Shown here in pieces: positions 54,522 to 64,000 of a stretch of 64,000 nt of DNA. A program made the position numbers and the translations under genes. Source of the stretch: Euborellia annulipes (lineage: Eukaryota; Arthropoda; Insecta; Dermaptera; Anisolabididae); contig JAKCPI010022159.1 in the NCBI GenBank assembly GCA_023213315.1, positions 19,835-83,834 on the forward strand, read 5' to 3'. The notes beneath the pieces are model-generated. The model did no database searches. It was not told where the DNA came from and saw only the letters and a list, made by a program, of their open reading frames with translations. Each line of letters opens with the position of its first letter. Position 1 is the stretch's first letter.

Positions 54522-54859
54522 ATAAAATGTCCAAATATGAGATTAAAATTTTGAAAAATAACCATAGTTTATTTGAAGCAGTCAACATTTAAAATGCAAG
54601 TTTGAAACTAAGGTGCTATCGGAAACTAAATATATCTCGACACAAAAAATCTGGTGTGACTGGCGCACAGCACACAACTTTCTCTTACCCTTCGGTAAGA
54701 GAAAGTTGCGCACTGTGCTGGTCACACCAGATTTTTTGTGTCGAGATATATTTAGTTTCCGATAGCACCTTAGTTTCAAACTTGCATTTTAAATGTTGAC
54801 TGCTTCAAATAAACTATGGTTATTTTTCAAAATTTTAATCTCATATTTGGACATTTTAT
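54522..54859. repeat. 338-bp near-perfect palindrome built on a family A tail
   Basis: Positions pair about a centre at 54690.5 from 54522/54859 inward. The central 85 bp are the family A tail hairpin (TCTGGTGTGAC ... GTCACACCAG); next outward lie TCGACACAAAAAA, then CTAAGGTGCTATCGGAAAC, then about 90 bp ending TAAAATGTCC. The same ORF is therefore read on both strands. The flanks beyond 54522 and 54859 are not symmetric. Confidence 0.9.
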
Positions 54860-55171
54860 ACACAATATAGAATCGTAAATAAATACAAAATTTCATAAGA
54901 ATTGGAAAAAAAAATTTTAAATGCCTAAAAAGTTCTAAAGGGGACCCCCTTTTGAATCGAAATTAACATACAAATCCCTATAGGAAATTAACATTGTTCC
55001 TATGCGAAGATAAGGTGGAAAGGGAATTTAAAAAGAGTAGAGAGAGAAGATAATGTTTGCAAGTGAGAGAGAGACATATATGTTTTCTTTGAAACAATTA
55101 AAGACACAAATAAATTTTTAAAAAAATGGGAATTTAAATAATAATTGATTTTTAATCTAATAAAAAGAAAA
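54860..55171. other. filler inside the mariner element
   Basis: AT-rich with GAGA-type purine repeats (55040-55075). No coding sequence. Confidence 0.4.
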
Positions 55172-55692
55172 AGATTTAAATTCCGTTACCATGGCAACCA
55201 TTTCTATCTTTCCTATGAAGAACAAGAGTAAAGTGGTCTTCAGAAGATTTCAACGGCAAAATGAGAATATACATTTTAAAGAGCATCTAAAAAATAATTG
55301 ATTTTTGAATTTTAAAAAAAATCCTTGGAGGGAATTTTGAGAAAATCGAAAAAAAACTGAAAAAGTACATCAGTAAAGTACTAGTACTTTTTGGCCGATT
55401 TTGTTCAAAAGCTTATTTTGAGCGTGTGGGAAGGTACCTAAGTTAAATATAAAATTTCAATCCGGTAGCTCAATTCCTTCATGCTAAAAATCTGTCCACA
55501 CATACAGACACACACACACACACACATACATACACACACACACACACACACAGACCAATTTGCGGGACCCACTTTTTTGGACTCAGGGGACCTCAAAACA
55601 TGTATATCCATCAAAATCTCGACATCGAATTTTTGACATGATCGCAATACTTTCTCTCCTATATATTTCATATATAGGCTAAGAGAAAGTAA
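55172..55692 (-). mobile_element. family A repeat, copy A9 (tail missing)
   Basis: X-box 55185-55198, AGTACTAGTACTTT palindrome near 55375, an AC microsatellite (55505-55552) and the head hairpin (55648-55690) are all present. Long segments are identical to A3. It ends precisely at the X-box side, and its tail is instead found in the palindrome 300 bp to the left. Confidence 0.85.
55185..55198 (-). promoter_or_regulatory. RFX-type X-box inside family A copy A9
   Basis: GTTACCATGGCAAC, identical to the site in A3. Confidence 0.45.
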
Positions 55693-55925
55693 AAAGTAAA
55701 TGAAAGGTTAATTTTTAACAACAAAAAGCGCGCCAATATAAACGGCGGATAATTATGAATCAACCTAATAAATGAAAGTGGGAGAAATGACGTACCACCT
55801 GGGAATAAATGAATTTTTCGGAACCCTTTTTAATTTTGCTTTTCTCTTTCAAGATCAGAGTCTTTTTAGACAATAAAGATAATTATTTTTAACAAATTTT
55901 ATCGCTTCAACAGGAAATGTTTTTT

Positions 55926-56200
55926 TTTTTTGTTCATTTTTTTTTCAGTTATTCTCCTAAGTATTGGTTTCTTAGATTTCTCCAGGCACCTGGAAGTCCC
56001 TCGTTTTGGTCACCCTCTAATAAATCAAATGTCTTTGAGTGAGTGACTGACCGACTATCCGATAGCCTCGTCCGAAATTCGACACGAAGTCGCCGTTCTC
56101 CCCGTTCCCTGACTGACACACTTCCGTCACGCCACCGTCTGTCCTGATGACCATCGCGTTGCGTTTTCATGCTAAGTTAATTTCGATTGTCAATCTCTTT
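55926..56200. other. GC-balanced island
   Basis: Unique balanced sequence with GACTGACCGACTATCC. The 73-codon minus frame at 55949-56170 is Arg-rich and unconvincing. A (CAT)n microsatellite lies just beyond at 56294-56311. Confidence 0.35.
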
Positions 56201-57519
56201 TGACGTCTCTTCTCGGAATTTCAATCTCTCAACTCATCCCTAACAAAAAAAAAAAGATTAAAATCTATTTTACAAAAGAAAGAGCATAATAGTCATCATC
56301 ATCATCATCATTCAAGGAATGATCGATCTCTCAAGGTCTACTGAAGACGTTTTAGTTTGGGAATATTTTCATAATCATATCATTTCTTTTTTCTGAGTAT
56401 AATCTTGAATTTATTCTGCTATTCATTTTTTCCTTTATTTATAATCTGAAAAAATATTTGAAACCCATTTATTATTTTTTTTTTATTTTACGAAATCTGT
56501 CACAAGAATCTTATTTTACATTAATTTATTATTATTAATAGAAAGCATAAAATATTTCTTCTAACCTTTCGAAAAAAGTCTTCGTTTTATTTACATCAAT
56601 CTCTTTCAGTTTAGTGGTGTTTTCAGAAGTGGCCTTGTTCTTGTGTTTTTTCGATGTTCGAGTATATGGTATTGTGATAAGACTTTTATCTAATACTACC
56701 ATTCTAAACCAGTAACAAGAAACAAAAATACAGTGTGACAAAAATAGTGACGAATATTTAAAGCATGTTTCCCTCGTTTTTGCAAATTTTCGAAATTATA
56801 ATACATTTTTTTGGGTAATTACAAAATTAACTCTTTTTTCATTTTAAGAGTTTGTGTAGTACAAAAAAACTTTTATTTTCCTGGATAAATTTACTACAAA
56901 AGGGCCTTTATAACTGCTACTCTAAAATATAATGCTCTTTGTAAAAAAAAAAATATTTTTGTGAATTATTTTGTGGTATTTGAAAAAAAAAAACAAAAAC
57001 AACAGACTTCTGGTGGTGAAAAAAATAGAAAATTGCATGAAATCAAAGAGAAATCGTGTAATTTATAAAATAGAAAACAATTTGAATATGTTTTATAATT
57101 TTTATTAATTAAATTGTGTTTTATTTTTCATAATTAATGGTGTTGTTAATTGAATTTAAATATTTAATTCGCCCCCTAAAGACTGCGCCCTGATATTTTA
57201 TTTCTACATATTTTTCAATGCTCTTGAACAGATTTCAATATTCGTCACTACTTTTGTTACAGTCTGTATATTAAATAACAAAAAATACAATTATTACTTA
57301 TATTTGAAATATATAGTACTCTTTAATTACTTATAAAATTGAATCTTAAATTGAATTTTTTTTTAATTAAACTGATGAATTTAATCTATTATGCTTAAAT
57401 ATCCCTAAACAATGTGAAAATAAATAAATACCATACAAAGAAAGTTGCTTTTTTTATTGAGCTATAAAAAATTGACGAAAAATGGGAAAAGTACTTTAGA
57501 ATTACATGAAACCGGTAAT
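56201..57519. other. AT-rich tract without gene
   Basis: No gene. CAGTGTGACAAAAATAGTGACGAATATT at 56731-56758 is mirrored in part by AATATTCGTCACTACTTTTG (57236-57256) and CAGTCTG (57262), suggesting an old inverted-end element of about 530 bp. Confidence 0.45.
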
Positions 57520-57655
57520 TGGCTTGCCGGTCACATCAGACTTCGGTAAGCAAGCACGCGTGACCCGGTCACGCCGAGCATCTTGTCGGAGGCAGTGAAG
57601 CAGAGCATTGCTAACAACAACGGGGTCCTCGTGACGGGATGCTTGCTAATATTTC
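57520..57655. other. GC-rich patch, repeat-like
   Basis: Contains TCGGTAAGCAAGCACGCGTG and ACGGGATGCTTGCT, which form imperfect inverted pairs. It may be a highly diverged structural-RNA-derived repeat; I cannot assign it. Confidence 0.3.
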
Positions 57656-58300
57656 ATCTATTGAGAATAAAAATAAATGGTGATTTTGACACGCACCATA
57701 AGAATGGCGGAGTTGATGGAGGCCTCCGTCGGTTTGTGTGAGTGTGTATGTTTGAGCTTCACCGAAGGCCGTACTTCGTCCTTCTCCCCTGGCTGTATGT
57801 CTGTCCGTCCATCCGTCCGTCTATCACCCCCAAGAAGGACAGCTCAGAGCCCCAGGAGGGTGCAACCTCTGATTTATGGATTGACATTGTCAGCCTCGCC
57901 TTACAATAGTGCCACATTTATCATTACCGGATAGTTTGTCGCCGTTTGTGTGATTCTAATGTCTAATAAATAAATGGCAGGCAGGCAGGCAGCTTCAGTC
58001 CCTTTTGCCTGTAAAAAGTGGATTACACACGTTTAATAATAATAATAATAATAAATTCCTTATCTATCTGGTGGTGGAGAGTGTGACAGAGTGCAGACCC
58101 TGGTCGACGAGACGTTAGTCAATCATGAGTCTGTGACAAGCAGCTGGGAGCTGAGTGAGTTATTGCTGCGTCTGACGCACTCGGAGTATCGACGACGCGA
58201 CAGATGCCAGCCAAAAGCCCAGGCAAAGGGTGGCTGTGGCGACACTAAATCTATCACCTCCTGCAATGCAACAAACCCCCCCCCCCCCCACCTCCTCTAT
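57656..58300. other. GC-balanced island, function unknown
   Basis: Includes GGCA repeats (57977-57992), a (TAA)n run (58037-58053) and a C run (58277-58290), with balanced unique sequence around them. Overlapping frames on both strands (58091-58387 plus, 58160-58369 minus) are not convincing genes. Confidence 0.35.
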
Positions 58301-58772
58301 CTCAATCTCCAAACTTCTTTTAAACAACAACAAAATCTCATCACTTTTGTATATTTTTTTAATGAACATTCGTTGTTACTGTTATAAGCGTTTTCAAGAA
58401 TTCTCAAAATAATTAAAAATTTGGTGTGGTTTTACTCTTTTGAGAAAAAATGAAAGTTAAAGCCTTATATTTAATTCCTCTTAAAATATTCATCATTTAT
58501 TTATTCTACATCTCAGCAATAATTAAGAACTTAAATTATTCTTTATCTAACATCTTGTAAGTTCACATTTTAAATTTTATATTCAGTTTTTTGGATTTTT
58601 AGAATTTTTCCAGATATTTATTTATTTTTTTTGCATTAAGGAACTGCTGCACTCTGAAGGATTAGTATTGACATTCGGACATGTTCATTTTTATACCGAA
58701 TAACTACCATTATTTACTATCCAAAAAGGGAAAAATAAGAAAATTGTTTACTTTTGGACTTAGATCCACTCA
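58301..58772. other. AT-rich tract
   Basis: Nothing recognisable. Confidence 0.5.
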
Positions 58773-59252
58773 TAGTTTCCCATAGCACCTTAGTTCCAAA
58801 CTTGACCACTTGCATGCACAGATAGCGGTGAGCTACGAATGCCCCCAGTGAAAATAAAGTCTACTTCAAACACGTTATATGAAAAAACTTATTAATATAC
58901 TTTTTAAAGAGCATAGAAAAAATAGTTGATTTATGCATTTTAATCAAAATCGTTAGAACAGATTTTGAGAAATTCGAAAAAAGCTGAAAAAGTACCTCAG
59001 TAAAGTACTAGTACTTTTTGGTCGATTTTGTCCAAAAGCTTACTTTAACTGTCCTGGATGGTATCTAAAATGAATATAAAATTTCAACCTCGTAGCTCAT
59101 TTCCTTCATGCTTAAAATTGTCACACACAGACAGTCTTTTGAACTTTTGGGACCACAAAACGTGTATTTCCATCAAAATCTCAACATCAAATTTTTAACA
59201 TGAGCCCATTACGTACTTTTTCACTATATATTAAAGGGTAGAGAAAGTAAAA
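58773..59252 (-). mobile_element. family A repeat, copy A10
   Basis: Starts with CATAGCACCTTAGTTCCAAA (shared with the 54522-54859 palindrome), followed by the AGTACTAGTACTTT palindrome near 59005, the GAGGTTGAAATTTTAT segment and a degraded head hairpin ending GAGAAAGTA. The X-box region is replaced and the tail hairpin is absent. Confidence 0.75.
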
Positions 59253-60303
59253 AGATAATGTTCTGCGGTATATTCTTGATTATTGCGCGCCAATCCTTGC
59301 TAAGATATGGGAGGACGTTTTAAATCATGAAATAACAATCAACAACACCAAGCAAGAATTCATCATACGATTATTCTTTATTTATGACTTTACCTCCATG
59401 CATAGTTAACAAGAAAGATTGGCTTTAATGGGGAAATATCTTTGCAAGAAGTTAAAGTGAAAAGTGATCTTTCTTTAAAGACCTAGTAAAAAATCATCAA
59501 GAAATTATTCAGAACAACAAAGAGGCCTCTTCTTCTATTATATTACATTCTGGATCCGTGTACGCGCATTTTCAAACACAATTTTAAACATTTACATGTT
59601 CTTTATTTATGATTACATCTTTGTTAGGCGTTGAGTTTATTTTTCTTTAAAAAATTGATAAATTAAACAAGTTTTATTCGAATATATTAAAATAATAAAA
59701 ATAAATAAAAAAAATTTACTTCCTTCTTTATACAGTTAATGTAAATATTTACGTCGCATCTTCATCCAACTACAAATATTTTTGATTTTATTTATGTACA
59801 TTTTTGGCATTTCTGAGTTTACACATATTCTATCTAATTTTGAATATTACTTTTTTATTTGGATCATCCATTCGATGTTTGCCAACAAATTCCTCGTTTT
59901 TACTTTCTCTTACCCTATATATGAAATATTTAGATTTAAAACATAAGCATAGACCCTTTTTATTTTAAAAAAAATATTTTTTCGAAGTATTCTTTAGCTG
60001 CTGCATATTGTCAATTTCATTATCTCATTATTATTTTTCAATTTTTTTTTCTAAAACGCCTAATATATAGCACAGGGATAAAGAAAACATTTTGCTTTAC
60101 ATCATACAACAATCAATGTTTCACATAAGTTCAAAATTTTGTAATACTGCCTGTAAAATTAAATAAATTCATAAAGTTGGTAAGATTATTGACTTAATGG
60201 CCGATTAATCTATTCCTCTGATCAACATTTATAATTTAAGTCTTTTCGGTATCTTCGGAATTTAAACGATACTTAAATTAATTAACGAAATATATTGGGG
60301 TCC
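59253..60303. other. AT-rich tract with a family A scrap
   Basis: Only the family A head (TTTACTTTCTCTTACCC, then TATATATGAAATATT) remains at 59898-59930. No gene. Confidence 0.5.
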
Positions 60304-60540
60304 AGGCTCGCTCAGGGGTCCACATCTTGTGGATACGTGGATGGCGACCACGAGCTACCCGAGCTGGTATAGGCAGTTCTTCTGTCCTTTGTATGTCTGT
60401 TTCTTCCTTCTATATTTTCAACAGGCATCAATCCGTGCCTGTTCTACCCTTCCAAGTCTCAAAAACACATAATAGGGATGAAGAGAAAGAGTGAGTGAGA
60501 TCCGCCGACCCCGCACCGCGGGGATAGAAGATATTAGGGT
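60304..60540 (+). repeat. family G dispersed repeat, copy 2
   Basis: Aligns with 10090-10325 (minus strand). The early frame reads AQGSTSCGYVDGDHELPELV before a stop. The middle has a pyrimidine tract and TTTTCAACAG, and the end repeats GCCGACCCCGCACCGCGGGG. Confidence 0.6.
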
Positions 60541-60564
60541 CCAGTCATATAGTCTATCATTTCG

Positions 60565-60690
60565 TATCCAAGTGATTTAAATTTATCAAAGTGTCTGGGG
60601 TCCGAACCGACTCCCCTTAGCTTTTACATTATTAATATTGACAGATGTCAACACCTCTAACCTCTCGGCCACAAAGTGTGGAAAGGGAAA
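60565..60690 (-). repeat. tRNA-like SINE, diverged
   Basis: The minus strand shows GGCCGAGAGGTTAGAGGTGT (an A-box region like that of Leu or Ser tRNAs) and GGTTCGGACCCC (B-box), followed by a tail ending in TTGGATACGAAA. The beginning of its tail resembles the copy at 5490-5620. Confidence 0.6.
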
Positions 60691-60959
60691 ATTTTTAATT
60701 AACCCAGAATAAAATTAAAATCAAAAAGATTTGGTATAAATGGACACTAAATAATAATTGTTTTTCTTTTTCTGAAAATGTATATTTGGTCCTCTTCTTT
60801 GTTTTATTAATTGGTAGTCAATAACCCGTCAATATATTACATAATTGAATTGTCTACGACTCCATCAAACTTTAAATGCAAAAAAATGAACTTTTAATCT
60901 AGCCTGTAATTAAGAGATAAGAACTTATCATTCTCAATTAATTATTAGAGAGGCCGGTA

Positions 60960-61350
60960 GTTTCAAGATTAAAGTATCAATAACAATCGCCCAAGAATTA
61001 AAAGAGATGCCAGTCACTCAGTCAGTAGGTCATTTCCAGCCCTTCTAAGTATATTGATAATTGAAGAAGCAAGAAGGCACTCTCCACGTTCAAAGAAATC
61101 ACTTTCCTTTTTGTCATATTGCAAGTGGACTCTCTCTCCATTCCCCCATCTTCTCTCTCTCTCTCTCTTTCTCTATCTACAGTATGTATATATACAGTGT
61201 GTCTGTCCATCGCTGTTGGTTGACAACTGACAACAAGCAGTACAAGATAATAATACTTGGTTGCTTTGCTTTGCTATTCATTGCTGAGTCTATAAATGCC
61301 CATCCACGCACACACAGCAGTCCTTCGCCCTGTGTGTGTTGACATGCATC
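60960..61350. other. GC-balanced island
   Basis: CT-rich stretch at 61150-61175 and CACACACAG at 61309-61317; balanced unique sequence otherwise. Frames on both strands overlap and are not called. Confidence 0.35.
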
Positions 61351-63179
61351 TTCTAGAGGTTTACTTTATGTCTGAAATTAAATACAAAAAAAAAAAATTC
61401 TTTAAAGTTGATATAAATGCCATAAACTCTTTCTTCATCTCTATGTTATTATTTATTATTCATAAAAATCTATCTAATTCTTTATTTATATTATATGCGT
61501 GATTTACATTATGTATATTTAAACGTTTTTTTTTTTTAGTAGAAAATATTTACAAGTGATTTCTCAACTTTAAAAAATAAATAATTAGGCTAGTTAAAAA
61601 ATAGGAAATACAGAGCTTCTTAACTATTATTATTTGATATTTTTGTTCGTGTTCTTTATTTCAGATTTTTAGCTTCTAATTCAAAAAATGATAAAATATT
61701 TGAGAAAGAAACGAGCTGTTTTGCATTTCGTCTCGAAATTTTTAATTAATGTTGTTTGTATATGTATATATTTGATATTGTTTTTGTTTTTTAAGAATTT
61801 GTACTGTGGACTCCAATGCGCCTCTGGCTATTGGAGAAATTAAATAAAAAAAATTTAATTCCATAAACAAGCACGAATTTCTTAATTCGTACTCGAATTT
61901 AAAACATTTTTTGACCATTATTATTGGTCACTTATTAATTTTACAATAATTTCGCTATTATTAGATTCGTAAATTAGTTATTTATTTATTAATAGATAGA
62001 ACAAGATTCTTAAACAAAAATACAATATTAAAATTCATTTTCGGATAGGGGAAAAAACAAGTTTTATATTTTTTAAAGAAAATGAATTATTGGTCATAAA
62101 GTTGGCATCAAAGAAAGAAACAAGAAAAAAAAAATGAAGTACCTCCGAGCGATATTTAAAAAAAAAAAAAAAAAAAAAAAGAAAAGCATCTGCCAAGCAG
62201 CGATCTTATTGCGTTCTTTTATTTAAATGTCTATAGATCAAAAAATAAAACAAATATAAAATTATTATATTGTTAATCAATAGCTGTCCTTGTTTATACA
62301 ATTTTTTTTTTATATTACTTTAAAGATATCACCTTTCTAGACTCCTTTAAGCGACTTCAGTCAGATCCGCAACCAAAACAATGACGTGCCTTGTCGGTTG
62401 CATATTAAGGAAACTGCAGGCGAAATCTTTAAATCTTATCAAAAACATTTAATTATTTTTTTTTAATTAACATATATATATCCTTTTGTATTATAATAAT
62501 ATAAGTTTATCATTTGTACAACAAAAAAGTGCAAAGGAATTTTTTCTTATTAAAAAATCTTTTCACTTTTTTGATCAGCCATTCTTAAAAAAAAATGGTT
62601 TTATATTTTTTTCTCTCCTAAAAAAAAAAACAATATTTATTAGATTAGCTATTTCTTTCAAATTCTTTTTTGATATTAATAAATGATTTCTGAAAATAAC
62701 TATCTGTAAGGAGTTACTTCAAGTAGCCTAGTCTATTCTATATTTTCTCTAAGAGCGTTTTTAAAATTTTGATAGATACCAGTATATATGATCATGTTTT
62801 TTATTTATATACAGTAAAACCATAAAATTTTGAGCCCCATTTTCGAAATGCTATGCAGGTTTTTAAGATTAAACATCATCCCCTCTTAGGATTGTAATTT
62901 TTAAAAATATTTTCAAGAACTATGTCTCTAGCAAAAATACAAATTAGGCTAATAAAGGTATATATATAATCAATACTTATTAAAAGTTCTTTTTTTTGTG
63001 TGAATTTTTAAATATGGTATGATCCCCTGAGAAAAAAAATCAAGCTGTTCTCTATATGTTTTGTAGGTAATTGAAACCAAAAAGTTAAAAATCTCTAAAT
63101 TCTCTCTTTTTATTCTCGTTAATCGTTTTATTAAAGAGAGGATTATTAACTTCACCGGTAACAAAGAGTTTGTTTAAAT
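61351..63179. other. long AT-rich tract
   Basis: Pure A run at 62158-62180. No gene or recognisable repeat unit. Confidence 0.55.
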
Positions 63180-63530
63180 GATCGATCGTTAGTTAACTGG
63201 CTCGATCCAATCGATACAATCGATCGATTGGATCCATCGAGAGATGAGAAGTCATCTTGGATGCAACAGCAGCATCCTTTATTGGCTTTCAATGGGTTTT
63301 CAACCCTTCATCTTGAGTCCACCCTTGTGTGTGTCAGCTTACGGTTGACAAAGCCTCGCCCTTCATTTCCCTATCTCCCACTTTTCAATCATCCACTTAT
63401 TATTATTTTTTTTTTGAATAAGCTCCTTACTACGTACCCTTTTTTTCTATTCATTCACACCTCGTTCACTCACAAACATTCATTCTTTCTCTCTCAATTC
63501 ATTCTTTTAAATTTCCAACAAAATATCATC
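63180..63530. other. GC-balanced island with a short palindrome
   Basis: CTCGATCCAATCGAT (63201-63215) is mirrored by ATCGATTGGATC and CATCGAG (63224-63241), giving a hairpin of about 40 bp. Balanced unique sequence follows; the 104-codon plus frame at 63228-63542 is low-complexity in its second half. Confidence 0.35.
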
Positions 63531-63539
63531 AATGCTACT

Positions 63540-63898
63540 TAAACTCATTTCTTTCAATATTAAATATTCTTGTTTTATATTTATTCTCTAATATTGACGT
63601 GACAACGTCTTACAATGCATGTTTGTATAGTGGCCGGGTAGGGAGGCATGCACGAAAAAGTTTTTTTCTTTTCTTCTGAGTAGTGGCGTAACAATTAGGA
63701 AATTTCGAAAAGAGGCTGAAAATTTTTTATTTATATTTAGCCTATATATGAGTCGTCGATTTCTTCTACCAGTCACTTTTGAAAAGTTTTTTTGCAACAA
63801 GCGAGTTTTGTATATTTTTTTGAAATTTATTTTTATCATAAAATTTTTTACAGACGAATATAAGAATGACTTTAACTTTATCTTATTAGCTAAAAAAA
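63540..63898. other. AT-rich tract
   Basis: A small GC patch (63615-63655, GGCCGGGTAGGGAGGCATGC) in A/T-rich sequence. The 117-codon minus frame is K/F/I/N-rich and matches nothing. Confidence 0.4.
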
Positions 63899-64000
63899 TA
63901 GAATTAAATTTAAAAAATCTGGTGTTGCAGGTTTCATGCACACAACATTTCTTAACTTCAGTGCTTGCCTTCCAGATTTATTATATTTTGTTACCATATC
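63899..64000 (-). repeat. family A repeat, copy A11, cut by window end
   Basis: Degraded tail hairpin (AATCTGGTGTTGCAGG ... CTTGCCTTCCAGATTT) followed by TTTTGTTACCATA, the start of the X-box, where the window ends. Confidence 0.65.

Larger units (their letters stand above)
54024..55768 (+). mobile_element. mariner-family element with rebuilt interior (1,745 bp)
   Basis: Long inverted ends of about 73 bp (54024-54096 and 55696-55768), starting TTAGGTTGATTC and including AATTATCCGCC, are flanked by TA on each side. Inside, from left to right: an inverted duplicate of the first part of a transposase (54107-54512), a 338-bp palindrome made of family A tail sequence (54522-54859), filler, and family A copy A9 in minus orientation. 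The catalytic part of the transposase is gone, so it is non-autonomous. The ends are intact enough to be recognised by a related transposase. Confidence 0.85.

Overview
This window is AT-rich (roughly 70% A+T by eye) DNA from an animal nucleus, almost certainly an invertebrate. The evidence is eukaryotic: tRNA-derived SINEs, mariner, hAT and PIF/Harbinger-type DNA transposons, a Gypsy-type LTR remnant, hammerhead-ribozyme-like motifs of the kind carried by Penelope-like elements, and abundant microsatellites and long A/T runs. I cannot name the species; an arthropod or another protostome would fit. No intact protein-coding gene is visible. The only convincing protein similarities are decayed transposon proteins: the mariner transposase C-terminus at 1722-2310, a mariner transposase N-terminus in inverted duplicate at 54128-54512, and a Gypsy Gag start at 38722-38988. 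One weak candidate first exon of a host gene lies at 25487-25531.

Layout. 1-10 kb: AT-rich sequence with a mariner relic split by a 396-bp MITE (family F), a hammerhead-like motif at 7369-7421 and GC-balanced islands. 10-23 kb: hAT relics, a hammerhead-bearing inverted repeat (14461-14700) and the first copies of the dominant local repeat (family A). Family A is about 690 bp, with a hairpin at each end, a TG microsatellite and a palindrome matching the RFX X-box. 23-26 kb: a 606-bp hAT with perfect 8-bp target duplications, then a 300-bp duplication flanking a family A copy exactly at a TATA-like motif, followed by a promoter-like island. 27-31 kb: a cluster of hammerhead-like fragments with 68-bp direct repeats. 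31-45 kb: islands, a 270-bp hAT MITE, the second 396-bp MITE, a Gypsy LTR-gag fragment, a PIF/Harbinger MITE and a 200-bp tRNA-like palindrome. 45-49 kb: a 2.7-kb terminal-inverted-repeat element enclosing a 1.7-kb foldback element with 81-bp and 11-bp AGCT-rich arrays. 49-64 kb: MITEs, more family A copies, a 1,745-bp mariner whose interior was rebuilt by inverted duplications, and GC-balanced islands.

The window reads as an intergenic or intronic transposon graveyard. It is punctuated by about twenty GC-balanced, non-repetitive islands that may be regulatory DNA or non-coding exons. The points most worth following up are family A with its two terminal hairpins and conserved X-box, the D-A3-D arrangement at a possible promoter, the many minimal hammerhead motifs embedded in inverted repeats, and the AGCT foldback element. 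Single-base homopolymer differences between near-identical copies, and one odd G/C-rich block at 51305-51570, suggest that assembly error must be excluded first.
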